Counted from the first letter of the stretch, positions 1 to 8,558 are shown. The stretch is DNA of 64,000 nucleotides from Cytobacillus oceanisediminis 2691 (GCF_000294775.2 NZ_CP015506.1:2889501-2953500); one strand, 5' to 3'. Program-made: numbers and translations. Notes: generated by a model from the letters alone, not told the origin.

Positions 1-456
1 TGCCGGTTCAGAATGAACCGTATAAACCGTAAACATTTTATCTGCTTGTTCAGGGAGCTCTGTTTTCATGCTCTTTAAAAGTATCTCAGTTTGTTCATAA
101 GTAAAATTCATAACCTCAGATAAGAAAGTAATAGAACTTTTGTTAAGGCGCGGCCAAACTTCATAAGGAGGGACCTTTTTATTCTCACATTCTGCAAACT
201 GCTTTTTAAAAATAAGTCTTTCACCAATCACTTTCATTTTTCCTCGAGTGACAACTAATTTATCCAAAATTCCTTGAGGGCACTCAATCTTTACTTTTTC
301 AATTCTGCTCTTATCCAGGGTAAGAAGCCTATTTATTAAATAATCTACTTTATTAGGACTTCTTAGTTCATCTTGAAAGATTTCCAAAATAATTTCGGAA
401 TCACTTTTTATACTGTGTACACCTTCTGCTTTCAGGTCTTTTAATAGTTCCTCCAT
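1..456 (-). CDS. Hypothetical protein, 3' part outside the window
   Basis: An open frame of 152 codons runs from an ATG at 456 to the window edge without a stop. A strong ribosome binding site (GGAGGTGAT) lies just upstream of the ATG. The visible product is charged, with an acidic/lysine-rich amino half, and it contains a WPRLN segment near residue 107. I see no signal peptide, membrane segment or catalytic motif, and I do not recognise the family. The next gene on this strand, the UvrA-like ATPase, ends 82 bases upstream with a possible terminator between them, so this gene probably has its own promoter. The reading frame and ribosome binding site are clear; the function is unknown. Confidence 0.6.
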   Translation of the reverse strand, partial: MEELLKDLKAEGVHSIKSDSEIILEIFQDELRSPNKVDYLINRLLTLDKSRIEKVKIECPQGILDKLVVTRGKMKVIGERLIFKKQFAECENKKVPPYEVWPRLNKSSITFLSEVMNFTYEQTEILLKSMKTELPEQADKMFTVYTVHSEPA

Positions 457-479
457 AGTAATCACCTCCACTTAAGAGA

Positions 480-517
480 TAAAGAAAATGGCCATTGAAT
501 AAATTCCAAGGCCATTT
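480..517 (-). terminator. Possible terminator of the UvrA-like gene
   Basis: An inverted repeat AAATGGCC/GGCCATTT with a 16-base loop is followed on the minus strand by TTCTTT. It lies just after the stop codon of the UvrA-like gene. The T tract is imperfect, so efficiency is uncertain. Confidence 0.4.
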
Positions 518-537
518 GGTGTCTTATCCTTATTCCA

Positions 538-2778
538 TTACAGATGCCGAGCAGTAACCGAACGTTCACATTCCAAAATTCCTCCTGGCGGTCCTTCATA
601 CAGGACTTCACCGCCTCCAGCACCTCCATCCGGACCCAAGTCAACGATCCAATCACTTTTGCGGATAACATCCAGATTATGTTCAATGACTATAACGGTA
701 TTGCCCTTTTCCACCAATTTATTAATGATTTCCAGAATATTAGCGACATCGGACATATGCAATCCAGTAGTTGGTTCATCAAGTATATAAATGTTTCCTT
801 TAGTATTCAGTTCCTTTGCAAGCTTAAGCCTTTGACATTCGCCACCTGACAAGGTGGTCAGAGGCTGTCCCAATGTCAAATAGCCAAGACCGACAGTTTC
901 CAGTGCTTTGAGTTTTTTCTGAATATCTTTTGCATCAAAGAACTCTACAGCATCCGCTACAGACATCTCCATGATTTCAACAATATTTTTTCCCTTATAT
1001 AGGTATTGGAGCACGTCCTGCCTAAAACGGCTTCCATAACATTCGCTGCATTCGACTTCCATTGTATCCATAAAGGATAAATTGATTTCAACCGTTCCAG
1101 TGCCTCCGCATGACGGACAGCCCCCGGTCGAATTATAGCTGAATAATCCGCTCTCCACTCCATTGGCATCTGAAAAAGACTTGCGAATCGAATTCATAAT
1201 GCCAGTGAAAGTTGCCGGATTGGACCGTATGTTCGCGTGGACCGGGCTTTGATCAATACGGATTGCCTCCGGAAAATCTTTCGCAAACACTTCGTTCACA
1301 AGTGTGCTTTTCCCGGAACCAGCTACACCTGTAATAACAGTAAAAATCCCTTTTGGAACTGAAAGACTCACATTCTTCAAATTGTGAAGGGTGCTTTTCC
1401 TGCTTTCCATAAACTCGGAAACCGGTCTCGGATTGGCGTTGATCTCTGCACTTCGGTTTAAATAATTGGCAGTCAATGTGTCAGAAGATAAGAAATCCTG
1501 ATAACTGCCGGTATACATAATCTCTCCCCCGTGTGTTCCGGCTTGAGGCCCAACATCAACAATATGATCGGCTATTTGGATGACATCAGGATCATGCTCC
1601 ACAACTAGTACTGTATTGCCCCTGTCACGCAGCCGAACCAGCAATTCATTTAACCGGTGGACATCCCGCGGATGCAGGCCGGTGCTGGGTTCATCAAATA
1701 TGTACATAAGACCGGTTAAGTTACTGGATAAATATTTGACCATTTTCACCCTTTGGGATTCACCGCCCGATAGTGTTGGCGTTTCCCTTGTCAAATCCAT
1801 ATAGCCGAGCCCAATGTCACAAAGGTTTTCCAATCGTTCCATGATCCCGTCAGCGATTGGCTTAGCTTCCGGTGATGTAACCTGTGGAAGGGTTTCGATT
1901 AGCTGATCCAATTGCATGGACGTCAAGTCAAAAATGGAATAGCCTTTGATTGTGGATGAAAGCACCTTCTCATTGTAGCGTTTTCCTCCGCAGGAAGGGC
2001 ATTCCGTCATGGTGCTGAAGTTCTTCAGGAGCTTCTCGCCTGATTTTGAAGTCTCTTTGTCCCTCTTCACATGCTGCCGCATAAATTTGACTGCCAGGCC
2101 CTCATAGGTTGCATTCATATCATTATTCATATAACTGACTGTTACTTTTTGCGGCTCTGCATAGACAAGCTTATTAAATTCTTCTTCTGTATAATCATTA
2201 ATTTTCTTATCAATATCGAAGAATCCGGATTCCGCATACGCTTTCCATTGCCATGTTCCAGGTCCAAACCCCGGAAGCAGAATAGCTCCTTCATTTAAGC
2301 TTTTTTCCTTATCAAGAGCAGCATCAAGATTTAGCGTAATAATTCTCCCAATCCCTTCACATTTCGGGCACATGCCGCTGGGATCATTAAATGAATATGC
2401 GTTGCTGTAACCTAAATGAGGTTCTGCAAACCGGGAGAATAACAGGCGAAGAAGAGGATTAATATCTGTAGCGGTTCCAAGTGTGGATCGGGCATTTCCG
2501 CCGAGCCGTTTTTGATCGACTACAACGGCAGTAGAAAGATTGTTGATTTCATCTGCTTCCGGACGGCTATATTTCGGAAGAAAAAGCCGCTGAAAACTGC
2601 TGTACGTCTCATTTAACTGGCGGCCTGCCTCCTGGGCAATCGTATCAAACACGATAGATGATTTGCCTGAACCGGAGACACCTGTAAATATTGTGATCTT
2701 TCCTTTTGGAATCTTCAGATCAATATTTTTCAGGTTGTTAACTCTGGCATTGAAAATTTCGATGAATTCCTGCTTCAC
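538..2778 (-). CDS. UvrA-like ABC ATPase (short UvrA paralogue)
   Basis: A 746-residue tandem ABC ATPase of the UvrA family. The first Walker A (GVSGSGKSS) is near residue 35 and the second (GVAGSGKST) near residue 490. Signature motifs LSGGESQRVK and LSGGECQRLK and Walker B segments ending in DEPSTGLHP and DEPTTGLH are present. Zinc-finger CxxC pairs typical of UvrA are seen (CPKCEG, CPSCGG twice, CSEC). Housekeeping UvrA is about 950 residues, so this is the short class (UvrA2/DrrC-like), often linked to drug tolerance rather than general excision repair; that role is inference. A GTG start at 2778 is chosen because AAAGGAG lies 8 bases upstream; the longer frame has no ribosome binding site. 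No uvrB or uvrC lies nearby. Confidence 0.85.
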   Translation of the reverse strand: MKQEFIEIFNARVNNLKNIDLKIPKGKITIFTGVSGSGKSSIVFDTIAQEAGRQLNETYSSFQRLFLPKYSRPEADEINNLSTAVVVDQKRLGGNARSTLGTATDINPLLRLLFSRFAEPHLGYSNAYSFNDPSGMCPKCEGIGRIITLNLDAALDKEKSLNEGAILLPGFGPGTWQWKAYAESGFFDIDKKINDYTEEEFNKLVYAEPQKVTVSYMNNDMNATYEGLAVKFMRQHVKRDKETSKSGEKLLKNFSTMTECPSCGGKRYNEKVLSSTIKGYSIFDLTSMQLDQLIETLPQVTSPEAKPIADGIMERLENLCDIGLGYMDLTRETPTLSGGESQRVKMVKYLSSNLTGLMYIFDEPSTGLHPRDVHRLNELLVRLRDRGNTVLVVEHDPDVIQIADHIVDVGPQAGTHGGEIMYTGSYQDFLSSDTLTANYLNRSAEINANPRPVSEFMESRKSTLHNLKNVSLSVPKGIFTVITGVAGSGKSTLVNEVFAKDFPEAIRIDQSPVHANIRSNPATFTGIMNSIRKSFSDANGVESGLFSYNSTGGCPSCGGTGTVEINLSFMDTMEVECSECYGSRFRQDVLQYLYKGKNIVEIMEMSVADAVEFFDAKDIQKKLKALETVGLGYLTLGQPLTTLSGGECQRLKLAKELNTKGNIYILDEPTTGLHMSDVANILEIINKLVEKGNTVIVIEHNLDVIRKSDWIVDLGPDGGAGGGEVLYEGPPGGILECERSVTARHL

Positions 2779-2947
2779 ACAATCAGCTCCTTTTGAAATC
2801 AATTTTCTTATGTATGAAATATGCGCGGAGAACAATCATACCAATAATGAAAATCAAATTGCAACAATATTCTCTAATTCATTTAAAGTTTTTGGGGAAA
2901 ACGGTCCTTTCCATAAACTCAGGCCACTGCTGCCGGTAATTGATAGA

Positions 2948-3796
2948 TTATATAGAAGGAATGACAACAGCCCTGCAAGCTTTCTCATAAAACTCAATTG
3001 GCCCTGCTCCACCAATAATTGCATATTCATATCCTATTTCTTTCATATCTCTTAAGCAGTGATGAAGCAATGCATTTCCTACGCCTTTAACCCTGCTGGT
3101 TTTTACTACACCCATAGGGCCGAAATATCCCTTTTTGTTCCGGTAGACATCAAATGCTGCGAATCCAATTATTTCATCATTTTGATTAAGCGCAATATAA
3201 ATGGAAGGCTTCTCTTGCTGGAATCCGCTGCGGATCGTATAAGACCATTCCTTGGAGAAATGCTCTTCAACAAAGTTTCCCAGTATAATTTGATCATCTT
3301 TTTTTGCTTTACGAATAGTCTGGAAGTTTAACCTGGGGAAGGTATATCTGCCAAGGTGAGCGATCATGTCCCTGGAGGTTGTACCAAGGGTTAAAATGGT
3401 ATGCTTATCTTCTTCAGATAAATGGTGTTTTATGGAGGAGTCTGTTAATAAAGCTTTAAGAAGATGACCTTCGTTAACATAAACCTGATTATACCTTTTC
3501 ATATACTTAAAGGCAGATTCAAAAACCTGCACTACTTCTTTTGTAACAGTCATGCTAAAAAATTCGCTTTGCGTTTTGCCATTTATATTCCCAGTCAAAT
3601 CACTTAAAGAAAGTTTATTCAAATTGATTTTCAAAGAAATTTCACCCAGTGCTCCTGTCTTTTCTTCCAGGCATGCGATAAACAGATGAACTGGATGGAG
3701 CACTTTTTGTTCTGAAAAGCTGGCTTCCCGTTCGGCATTTTTCATGATTATTTTCATCCTATCCGTAAAGTTTGCTGTACTTCTCAGAACAATCAC
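2948..3796 (-). CDS. Clp N-domain fused to GNAT acetyltransferase
   Basis: This 282-residue protein has two parts. Residues about 8-125 resemble the double Clp N-terminal (R-domain) repeat of ClpC/ClpA: FTDRMKIIMKNAE with HPVHLFIACLEE, then a second unit with VNEGHLLKALL. Residues about 150-282 form a GNAT acetyltransferase (IIGFAAFDVY, GPMGVVKTSRVKGVGNALL as acetyl-CoA loop, GAGPIEFYEKA near the end). No AAA+ domain is present. In ClpC the R-domain binds adaptors or substrates, so it may direct acetylation to particular proteins; this is inference. The GTG at 3796 overlaps the ribosome binding site (AAGGGGTGA), so the true start may be the CTG at codon 4 or the ATG at codon 14. Confidence 0.7.
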   Translation of the reverse strand: MIVLRSTANFTDRMKIIMKNAEREASFSEQKVLHPVHLFIACLEEKTGALGEISLKINLNKLSLSDLTGNINGKTQSEFFSMTVTKEVVQVFESAFKYMKRYNQVYVNEGHLLKALLTDSSIKHHLSEEDKHTILTLGTTSRDMIAHLGRYTFPRLNFQTIRKAKKDDQIILGNFVEEHFSKEWSYTIRSGFQQEKPSIYIALNQNDEIIGFAAFDVYRNKKGYFGPMGVVKTSRVKGVGNALLHHCLRDMKEIGYEYAIIGGAGPIEFYEKACRAVVIPSI

Positions 3797-3872
3797 CCCT
3801 TTTAAAACCCTTTTTCAGCTTCCGGACACCACTTCATATTCAACCCAAAATAAAAAATTCCTGCCACTTTAT

Positions 3873-4349
3873 TTATAAAAGATTTAAAAAGCTGAATCCA
3901 TACACTGCACCCACAGCAAAAATGATAGTCCAGAGTGCCAAACTTATGGTCATCCACCTTATCACTCCCGATTTTGATGCCCCAAATGCCAGAGCAATAA
4001 TGGCCGCAATATCGGTTCCAACAATGATTGGAGCTAATAATGCTAATCCCGGGATCCCGTATTTTTGCCAAATCTCCTTTGACCGCCTTTCTTTTCTTGT
4101 TGGTTCTGTAATGCCCTTTTTTAATTTCCTTGCCTGCCGCAAGCTTTCAACCTGTTTAAAGAAGGCACCGAGCAAAAGGATTAACAGAAGATTTCCCGTA
4201 AATGCAGTGAGACTGACTCCGATAGGCGATAGTCCCCAAAGAATCCCAAGAGGGACAATAATTGATACATCCATCCAGGGTGCTGCCGCAAGCAAAAATA
4301 ATACTGTATATTGCATGTATATAGGTGCATCTTGTGCCCATTCCAGCAT
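3873..4349 (-). CDS. Small multi-drug export family membrane protein
   Basis: A 158-residue membrane protein resembling the COG2426/Sm_multidrug_ex family. Hydrophobic segments lie near residues 12-35, 38-62, 98-124 and 128-155, with a basic cytoplasmic loop at about 70-95 (RKLKKGITEPTRKERRSK). The family name comes from early annotation; a transport substrate is not established. The ATG at 4349 follows GGGAGGGAAGAGAT, a good ribosome binding site. The gene stands alone on the minus strand, with a perfect palindrome about 95 bases upstream of its start. Confidence 0.65.
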   Translation of the reverse strand: MLEWAQDAPIYMQYTVLFLLAAAPWMDVSIIVPLGILWGLSPIGVSLTAFTGNLLLILLLGAFFKQVESLRQARKLKKGITEPTRKERRSKEIWQKYGIPGLALLAPIIVGTDIAAIIALAFGASKSGVIRWMTISLALWTIIFAVGAVYGFSFLNLL

Positions 4350-4443
4350 ATCTCTTCCCTCCCATGAAAAATCCAGCTTACTCTTACATTATGAAAAAAA
4401 GCATACAATCACCATCGCAATACCTTACAATCCCCCCTTGGAT

Positions 4444-4459
4444 GTGACAATTTTGTCAC
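4444..4459. promoter_or_regulatory. Perfect palindrome, candidate operator
   Basis: The sequence GTGACAA-TT-TTGTCAC is a perfect two-fold palindrome. It lies between the start of the membrane protein gene on the minus strand and the 35-codon gene on the plus strand, so it could control either. The binding protein is unknown. Confidence 0.35.
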
Positions 4460-4618
4460 TTTATTCCACCTGACTTTATCGAAGTATTCCTTTTACTCAA
4501 AGAATGCTGTTAGTACTTAAAAGTGACGCCCGTTGTCAAAATTTTGATTTCACCAAAAATAGAAGGAGGTATAAAGAATTCAGATAACGAAGTAAACAGG
4601 TAAGGAGGTGAAAAAACG

Positions 4619-4726
4619 ATGACTCTCCTTTTTTACAAAGCGATGGAGGCGTTTAAGAAGGATGCTGAACGTCTGGAAAAAGAAAAGCTTCAAAAGGAAA
4701 AGTCGAATGAGAAAAAATCAAAATAA
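4619..4726 (+). CDS. Small lysine-rich peptide, 35 residues
   Basis: A short frame begins with ATG at 4619 directly after an ideal ribosome binding site (AAGGAGGTG, 7 bases spacing) and ends with TAA followed by an intrinsic terminator. The peptide has a short amphipathic start (MTLLFYKAMEAF) and a run of lysine and glutamate afterwards, likely a single charged helix. I do not recognise it. The signal for translation is strong, which makes this more convincing than its length suggests. Confidence 0.5.
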   Translation: MTLLFYKAMEAFKKDAERLEKEKLQKEKSNEKKSK

Positions 4727-4741
4727 TGAGTTACTCTTTCA

Positions 4742-4763
4742 TTCCCCATGGGGGGATTTTTTT
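4742..4763 (+). terminator. Intrinsic terminator after the 35-codon gene
   Basis: A short GC stem, TCCCC-ATG-GGGGGA, is followed by seven T residues, 16 bases after the stop codon of the small gene. Confidence 0.6.
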
Positions 4764-4880
4764 GAAATATAACACAGATACAGTTTTCCCCAAATGATAA
4801 ACAACGGACTGCCGACATTAAAATATGCGTCCCTGCATTGCAGAAACGCATAATTCTTTCCTTTTCCAGCCTGAATATTC

Positions 4881-5021
4881 CTAGTGATTAACTCTTGTTT
4901 TTTCTGTCTCCATCAAAATATTTTCATCAACCCTTCGATATATTTCTTCCAATTGATCTTTATCTTTTAGGATATTTTTCATGTTTTCTTCTACTAGTTT
5001 ATGAAATGTTTTCTTTTTCAT
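4881..5021 (-). CDS. fbpB: FbpB-family small basic protein
   Basis: A 46-residue basic protein starting MKKKTFHKLVEENMKNIL, with the LVxEN...LLKDxxxLExIxxR layout typical of FbpB, the Fur-regulated basic protein B of Bacillus. FbpB is thought to help the small RNA FsrA repress iron-using proteins during iron starvation. The start at 5021 was chosen because AAAGGA lies 8 bases upstream; an ATG three codons earlier overlaps that site. It is the last gene after ykuN-ykuO-ykuP, 33 bases after the ykuP stop, so it is probably in the same Fur-controlled transcript. The call rests on motif and context, not on a search. Confidence 0.6.
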   Translation of the reverse strand: MKKKTFHKLVEENMKNILKDKDQLEEIYRRVDENILMETEKTRVNH

Positions 5022-5053
5022 TAATGCCATCCTTTCTAAGCTTGCCGCCATAC

Positions 5054-5503
5054 TCAGCAGGTTTCCTTTAACATCAAAGCTTCAGAGACAAACTTTTTTA
5101 TTTCCTCTTCGTCTTCCGGTTCCGGATTGAACTCTATCCTCAGGGGACTGCCGACAACTGTTCCCCCTTGTTCTTCTATAAGTTTTTGAAGGTGATCAAG
5201 GGCGCCGCAAAATTCAGGGTAGGAGGTATCTCCTGATCCAAAGATGGCAAAGGGATGATTTTCGAGATCCAGCTGTTCGATTTCTTCAATGACATCGAGA
5301 CATTCATCAGGATAGTCCCCATCTCCCCATGTATACAATCCAATAAAAGTAAGATCATAGTTTAGTAGTTCAGCAGCACTTTGAACACTCATAAAATCTT
5401 CTAAATCCACATCATGATTTTGATCCTTCAGCTCCCCTGCGATTATGTCCGCAATGGCTTCTGTGTTCCCCGACATACTTGCATAAAATACGCCAATTTT
5501 CAT
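5054..5503 (-). CDS. ykuP: Flavodoxin (YkuP-like)
   Basis: A 149-residue short-chain flavodoxin. The FMN phosphate loop is near residues 8-14 (ASMSGNTE), with the flavin-contacting segments YTWGDGDYPDE (about 58-68) and FGSGDTSYPEFCGA (about 88-101). Flavodoxins carry electrons in place of ferredoxin when iron is scarce. The order flavodoxin, YkuO-like gene, flavodoxin matches the B. subtilis ykuNOP operon, and Fur boxes lie upstream of the first gene. ykuP is the third gene, 15 bases after the ykuO remnant. Confidence 0.85.
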   Translation of the reverse strand: MKIGVFYASMSGNTEAIADIIAGELKDQNHDVDLEDFMSVQSAAELLNYDLTFIGLYTWGDGDYPDECLDVIEEIEQLDLENHPFAIFGSGDTSYPEFCGALDHLQKLIEEQGGTVVGSPLRIEFNPEPEDEEEIKKFVSEALMLKETC

Positions 5504-5518
5504 TCCTCTTCACTCCTA

Positions 5519-6407
5519 TCAATAAATTAATGCTGTTGGGTTATATCTGTGGGTGATCCATTTACTTTCTCTATGTGAACAGATAAAAAGCTGGTCTTTA
5601 AAGCCCGCACCCCTGAATCCATGTCCAGCTACGGTTTCAATGGGAATCAGGGACATGCTTTTCTTATGGACTTCGTAGATTCTTGAAAAACCGTCTTCAT
5701 CCTGACTTGTCGTGGCATATACTTTTTCATTCGCCTCAAAAATATCCAGGAAAGCTCTTTCTGAGATAGGCTGCTGGCATACACTCCACCTATTCGTAAA
5801 TGGATTCAGAATCTCAATCGTTCCCATACCGGACCGAGCGTTTCCCTTTGCAATGATGAGAAGGTCATTTTCATTTCTATAAATGGAGGAAATCATTGAA
5901 TGCTTTTCTTTTTTTATGAGCTGTAATTCCCCGCTTCCAACATAATATCTCCATACCCCTCCATTCTGGGAGTTGATTTGTGTTCCAATATAAATGCTCC
6001 CCTGATGATATAGCAGAGATCGGATAAGGGGCTTTTGGGACATATTTTGAAATGAACTTAAGACAGACCAATCAGAACCAAAATTAGTTGATATGTATAA
6101 GCTGCTGCCGCCATGCGTTACGATATATCCGATCTGGTTTCCTGTAATATCCCACAGCCGCCGGGCGGTTGGGAATGAGGTCTGTTTCCATTTTTTTCGC
6201 TGCAGATCGTATCGGATAATTGTGCCATTGTCCACCGATTCCGAATATGAAATCACCTAATTGCACAAGTTTGTATATATTTTGTGTTAACCCATACTGA
6301 AGGAACCAGTCTCCATCTTCAAAGGAATAAATGCCCGCCTGCTTTACTGCTACTATGAAAGGAAGATTTGGGGTTGATAGCACTGCTGTGGAGCCCTTAT
6401 CAAACAT
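5519..6407 (-). pseudogene. ykuO: ykuO-like gene disrupted by a frameshift
   Basis: Two overlapping frames together make one YkuO-like protein of about 290 residues. The first begins at an ATG at 6407 behind AAGGAGGAGATGG and has correct sequence to about residue 55 (QLGDFIFGIGG). It should then continue in the next frame (DNGTIIRYDLQRKKWKQ) to the stop at 5519, but needs a shift near 6225-6250. The continuation contains repeated W/D strands and SLYISTNFGSDW, suggesting a beta-propeller-like protein of unknown role. The position between two flavodoxins is as in ykuNOP. The change is one extra or two missing bases, and could be real decay or a sequence error. Confidence 0.7.
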
Positions 6408-6867
6408 GTTCCATCTCCTCCTTTTTCACTATCCATTCATAGGCAGATTCGGCAAATTGCTGACACTCAAGAATCTGCTCATCTGTTTCAGGGTTAAGTT
6501 CTATTTTTAACCCTTGCTGAAAAATATTGGCTCCTCTTTCACTCAATTTGTCAGCAAGCGTATCCACTGCTGCACAAAATTTTGGATAAGCATGATCACC
6601 AGAACCAAAGCATGCAGCATGTATTCCTGTTAAATCGTGATCATTCAATTCTTCAAAAAAATCCTCAGCTTCATAAGGAAGATCGCCATCCCCCCATGTA
6701 TAAGCACCAATGAAAATACAGTCATAGGCAAGGATACTATGAATATCTGTCAAATCCAGGCTATCCATATACACTTCACATCCTTTAGATTCAAGAACTT
6801 TTTTCAGAATGGATGCCATATCTTCTGTATTTCCTGACATACTTAAATATCCAATGAAAGCCTTCAT
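6400..6867 (-). CDS. ykuN: Flavodoxin (YkuN-like)
   Basis: A 155-residue flavodoxin with the FMN loop LSMSGNTED near residue 8, AYTWGDGDLPYEAEDF near residue 58 and FGSGDHAYPKFCAAVD near residue 88. It is a paralogue of the third gene of the operon. The start at 6867 has TTAGGAGG upstream; the longer frame starts inside a Fur box and has no ribosome binding site. It is the first gene of the iron-starvation operon and its end overlaps the start of the ykuO remnant by 8 bases, which indicates translational coupling. Confidence 0.85.
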   Translation of the reverse strand: MKAFIGYLSMSGNTEDMASILKKVLESKGCEVYMDSLDLTDIHSILAYDCIFIGAYTWGDGDLPYEAEDFFEELNDHDLTGIHAACFGSGDHAYPKFCAAVDTLADKLSERGANIFQQGLKIELNPETDEQILECQQFAESAYEWIVKKEEMEHV

Positions 6868-6883
6868 TTCACAGCCTCCTAAT

Positions 6884-6936
6884 TGATAATGATTTTCAAT
6901 TATTATTAAATTGATCATAAGTGATAATGATTATCA
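6884..6936 (-). promoter_or_regulatory. Two Fur boxes of the ykuN operon
   Basis: TGATAATGATTATCA at 6922-6936 is a perfect 7-1-7 Fur box. A second copy with one mismatch, TGATAATGATTTTCA, lies at 6884-6898. They lie 17-70 bases upstream of the ykuN start codon, so iron-loaded Fur would block the promoter. The membrane protein gene on the other strand starts about 200 bases away and is probably not controlled by these boxes. Confidence 0.85.
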
Positions 6937-7140
6937 ATGTAAATGAATATTTTAATTTTGTGACCTTTTTCCTGATTAATGTGATAAAAAAAGCAAAGGG
7001 AAAAAATATGTACTGCATAATGAGTTAACTTAGCAGTTGTAAATAAGCTTGATCTTCGAAGGAGCAGAAAAGCTGTATAAAAAATAGAAGAGATGCACAA
7101 CTTATGCCTGATTTATTAAAAAGACATGAGGTGTGCATGG

Positions 7141-7869
7141 ATGGAGTGGTTTGGCAAAAGTCATAAGTATTACAATTTTGAAATGTTTTCAGCCAGTCAT
7201 CTTGTTACATTGGCAATCTTTTTTTTGGTATCATCCGCCATTTTTCTATACCGGAAAAAGCTGAAGGGTGCTGGATGGAGAAGGTTTGAAGTTGGATCAG
7301 CCATTTCCTTAATATTGGTCGAGATATCGAATCACGTATGGATGTTAGAGAATGGAGTCTGGAAATTTGGACGATCCATGCCATTGGAATTGTGTAATAT
7401 TGGACTTATTTTATGTATCCTTTTACTCATGACCAGGAAAAAGATTATTTTTGAACTATTATTTTTTATTGCGATATTGGGTGCTACTCAAGCTATACTT
7501 ACTCCAGCTTTAACATACGACTTTCCTCACTTTCGCTTTTTTCACTTTTTCTATGCACACATGATGGTTGTATGGGCAGCCTTATATTTTTTGTGGGCTA
7601 GAAATTACTATCCATCATTTCAATCGGTCATAAAGCTAATTGTATTTATCAATTTGCTCTTGCCGGTGATCCTCCTGATTAACAACCAAACGAAAGGAAA
7701 TTATTGGTTTTTGCGTCATAAACCTGAAACCCCAAGTTTCTTTGACGTATTGGGTCCCTATCCATGGTATATCTTCTCTTTGGAGAGCTTACTGCTAATT
7801 CTGAGCTTAATCGCATGGTTTATCTTACGAAAACGGGAAAATAGTCATAAAGGACGTTCTCATTTTTGA
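7141..7869 (+). CDS. TIGR02206 family membrane protein (YwaF-like)
   Basis: A 242-residue integral membrane protein with about seven hydrophobic segments. It shows features of the TIGR02206/YwaF family: HLVTLAIFF near the start, SMPLELCNIGLILCILLL in the middle, FFHFFYAHMMVVWAALYF and a GPYPWYI motif before the last helix. The function of the family is unknown. The start at 7141 is preferred because GAGGTG lies 7 bases upstream; the upstream in-frame ATG overlaps that site. A bidirectional terminator follows the gene. Confidence 0.75.
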   Translation: MEWFGKSHKYYNFEMFSASHLVTLAIFFLVSSAIFLYRKKLKGAGWRRFEVGSAISLILVEISNHVWMLENGVWKFGRSMPLELCNIGLILCILLLMTRKKIIFELLFFIAILGATQAILTPALTYDFPHFRFFHFFYAHMMVVWAALYFLWARNYYPSFQSVIKLIVFINLLLPVILLINNQTKGNYWFLRHKPETPSFFDVLGPYPWYIFSLESLLLILSLIAWFILRKRENSHKGRSHF

Positions 7870-7977
7870 TAAACTGGGCTGATTTTAGCCAAAAAGAAAA
7901 GGCAATTAACAAACGACCAGTTTTCGTGCGTGGAAATTTTCTATATGCATATTGGGATATAGAAACGGAATAAAGAT

Positions 7978-8018
7978 AAATAAAGCTAACGCTCAGATAC
8001 GTTAGCTTTATTCCTGTT
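7978..8018. terminator. Bidirectional terminator
   Basis: A 13-bp stem AATAAAGCTAACG/CGTTAGCTTTATT with an 8-base loop, with T-rich sequence on the plus side and A-rich sequence on the other. It separates the convergent membrane protein and IDEAL-domain genes. Confidence 0.8.
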
Positions 8019-8027
8019 TTACTCATT

Positions 8028-8423
8028 TTAGATGGCCTTGGCTATGTAATATTCCAATTCCTCTTTCAGGCTGCAGGTTTCGTTCAGCCTTCTGCTATTC
8101 TCCGCAAAAGAGTCCTTGTCCCCCGCTTCAAGATCCTGATCAATTTTATATTGCAGATAATTGATTTTCAGGTCTATATCTAACTGTGATGATATGCATT
8201 CACTCATGAAATATCTCTCAATATCCTCTATAGCCATATAAAATGCCTGCTGTCCATTAATCACCACAAGCGCATACCATCCCAGCATTGTATATTTACG
8301 CTCTGGAGTGACCTCCATTAAATCCCCCTTTTGAAAATGTAGTATATTCACATGATCAGCATCCGGACAAAAGCAATCGATTTGATGATCAAAATGATCT
8401 ATTGCGATATAAAGCTCACTCAT
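8028..8423 (-). CDS. IDEAL domain-containing protein
   Basis: A 131-residue soluble protein. The amino part is beta-rich with an acidic, cysteine-containing start. The carboxy part is helical and contains the IDEAL-type segment (IDQDLEAGDKDSFAENSRRL, about residues 96-115). IDEAL domains occur in small Firmicute proteins and are thought to mediate protein contacts. The ATG at 8423 follows AGGAGGG. The zinc-ribbon gene ends 12 bases upstream, and both lie downstream of two Fur boxes, so the pair is probably induced by iron limitation. Its molecular role is unknown. Confidence 0.6.
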   Translation of the reverse strand: MSELYIAIDHFDHQIDCFCPDADHVNILHFQKGDLMEVTPERKYTMLGWYALVVINGQQAFYMAIEDIERYFMSECISSQLDIDLKINYLQYKIDQDLEAGDKDSFAENSRRLNETCSLKEELEYYIAKAI

Positions 8424-8435
8424 TTTTCAACCCTC

Positions 8436-8558
8436 CTACATGTCATATTCAGCTGCCTCGATAATATCCAAACCGCAGCAAGGGCATTGGGCTTCATTAT
8501 TTTCATCAGATTCATTATCCGCAATAAAACCGCACCAGCCGCAAATGTGATGTTTAAT
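8436..8558 (-). CDS. Zinc-ribbon/rubredoxin-like small protein, apparent ATT start
   Basis: A 40-residue product with two metal knuckles, CGWCGF near residue 6 and CPCCGLD near residue 25, ending in an acidic tail. The CxxCG...CPxCG layout is that of rubredoxin or zinc ribbons but the spacing is short. In-frame sequence back to the preceding stop contains no ATG, GTG or TTG. ATT at 8558 sits 9 bases after a strong GGGAGGGA ribosome binding site and is the best start, as in infC-type ATT starts; a one-base sequence error is the alternative. Fur boxes lie upstream and the IDEAL-domain gene follows in 12 bases. The metal (iron or zinc) cannot be told from the sequence. Confidence 0.55.
   Translation of the reverse strand: MKHHICGWCGFIADNESDENNEAQCPCCGLDIIEAAEYDM

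Noticed and set aside
538-2778. Housekeeping uvrA
   Set aside because: The protein is about 200 residues shorter than UvrA, and uvrB does not adjoin it. The short UvrA2-like class fits better.
6220-6260. Programmed frameshift in ykuO
   Set aside because: No slippery heptamer with a following stem or internal ribosome binding site is visible at the junction, and the shift is +1; a lesion is simpler.
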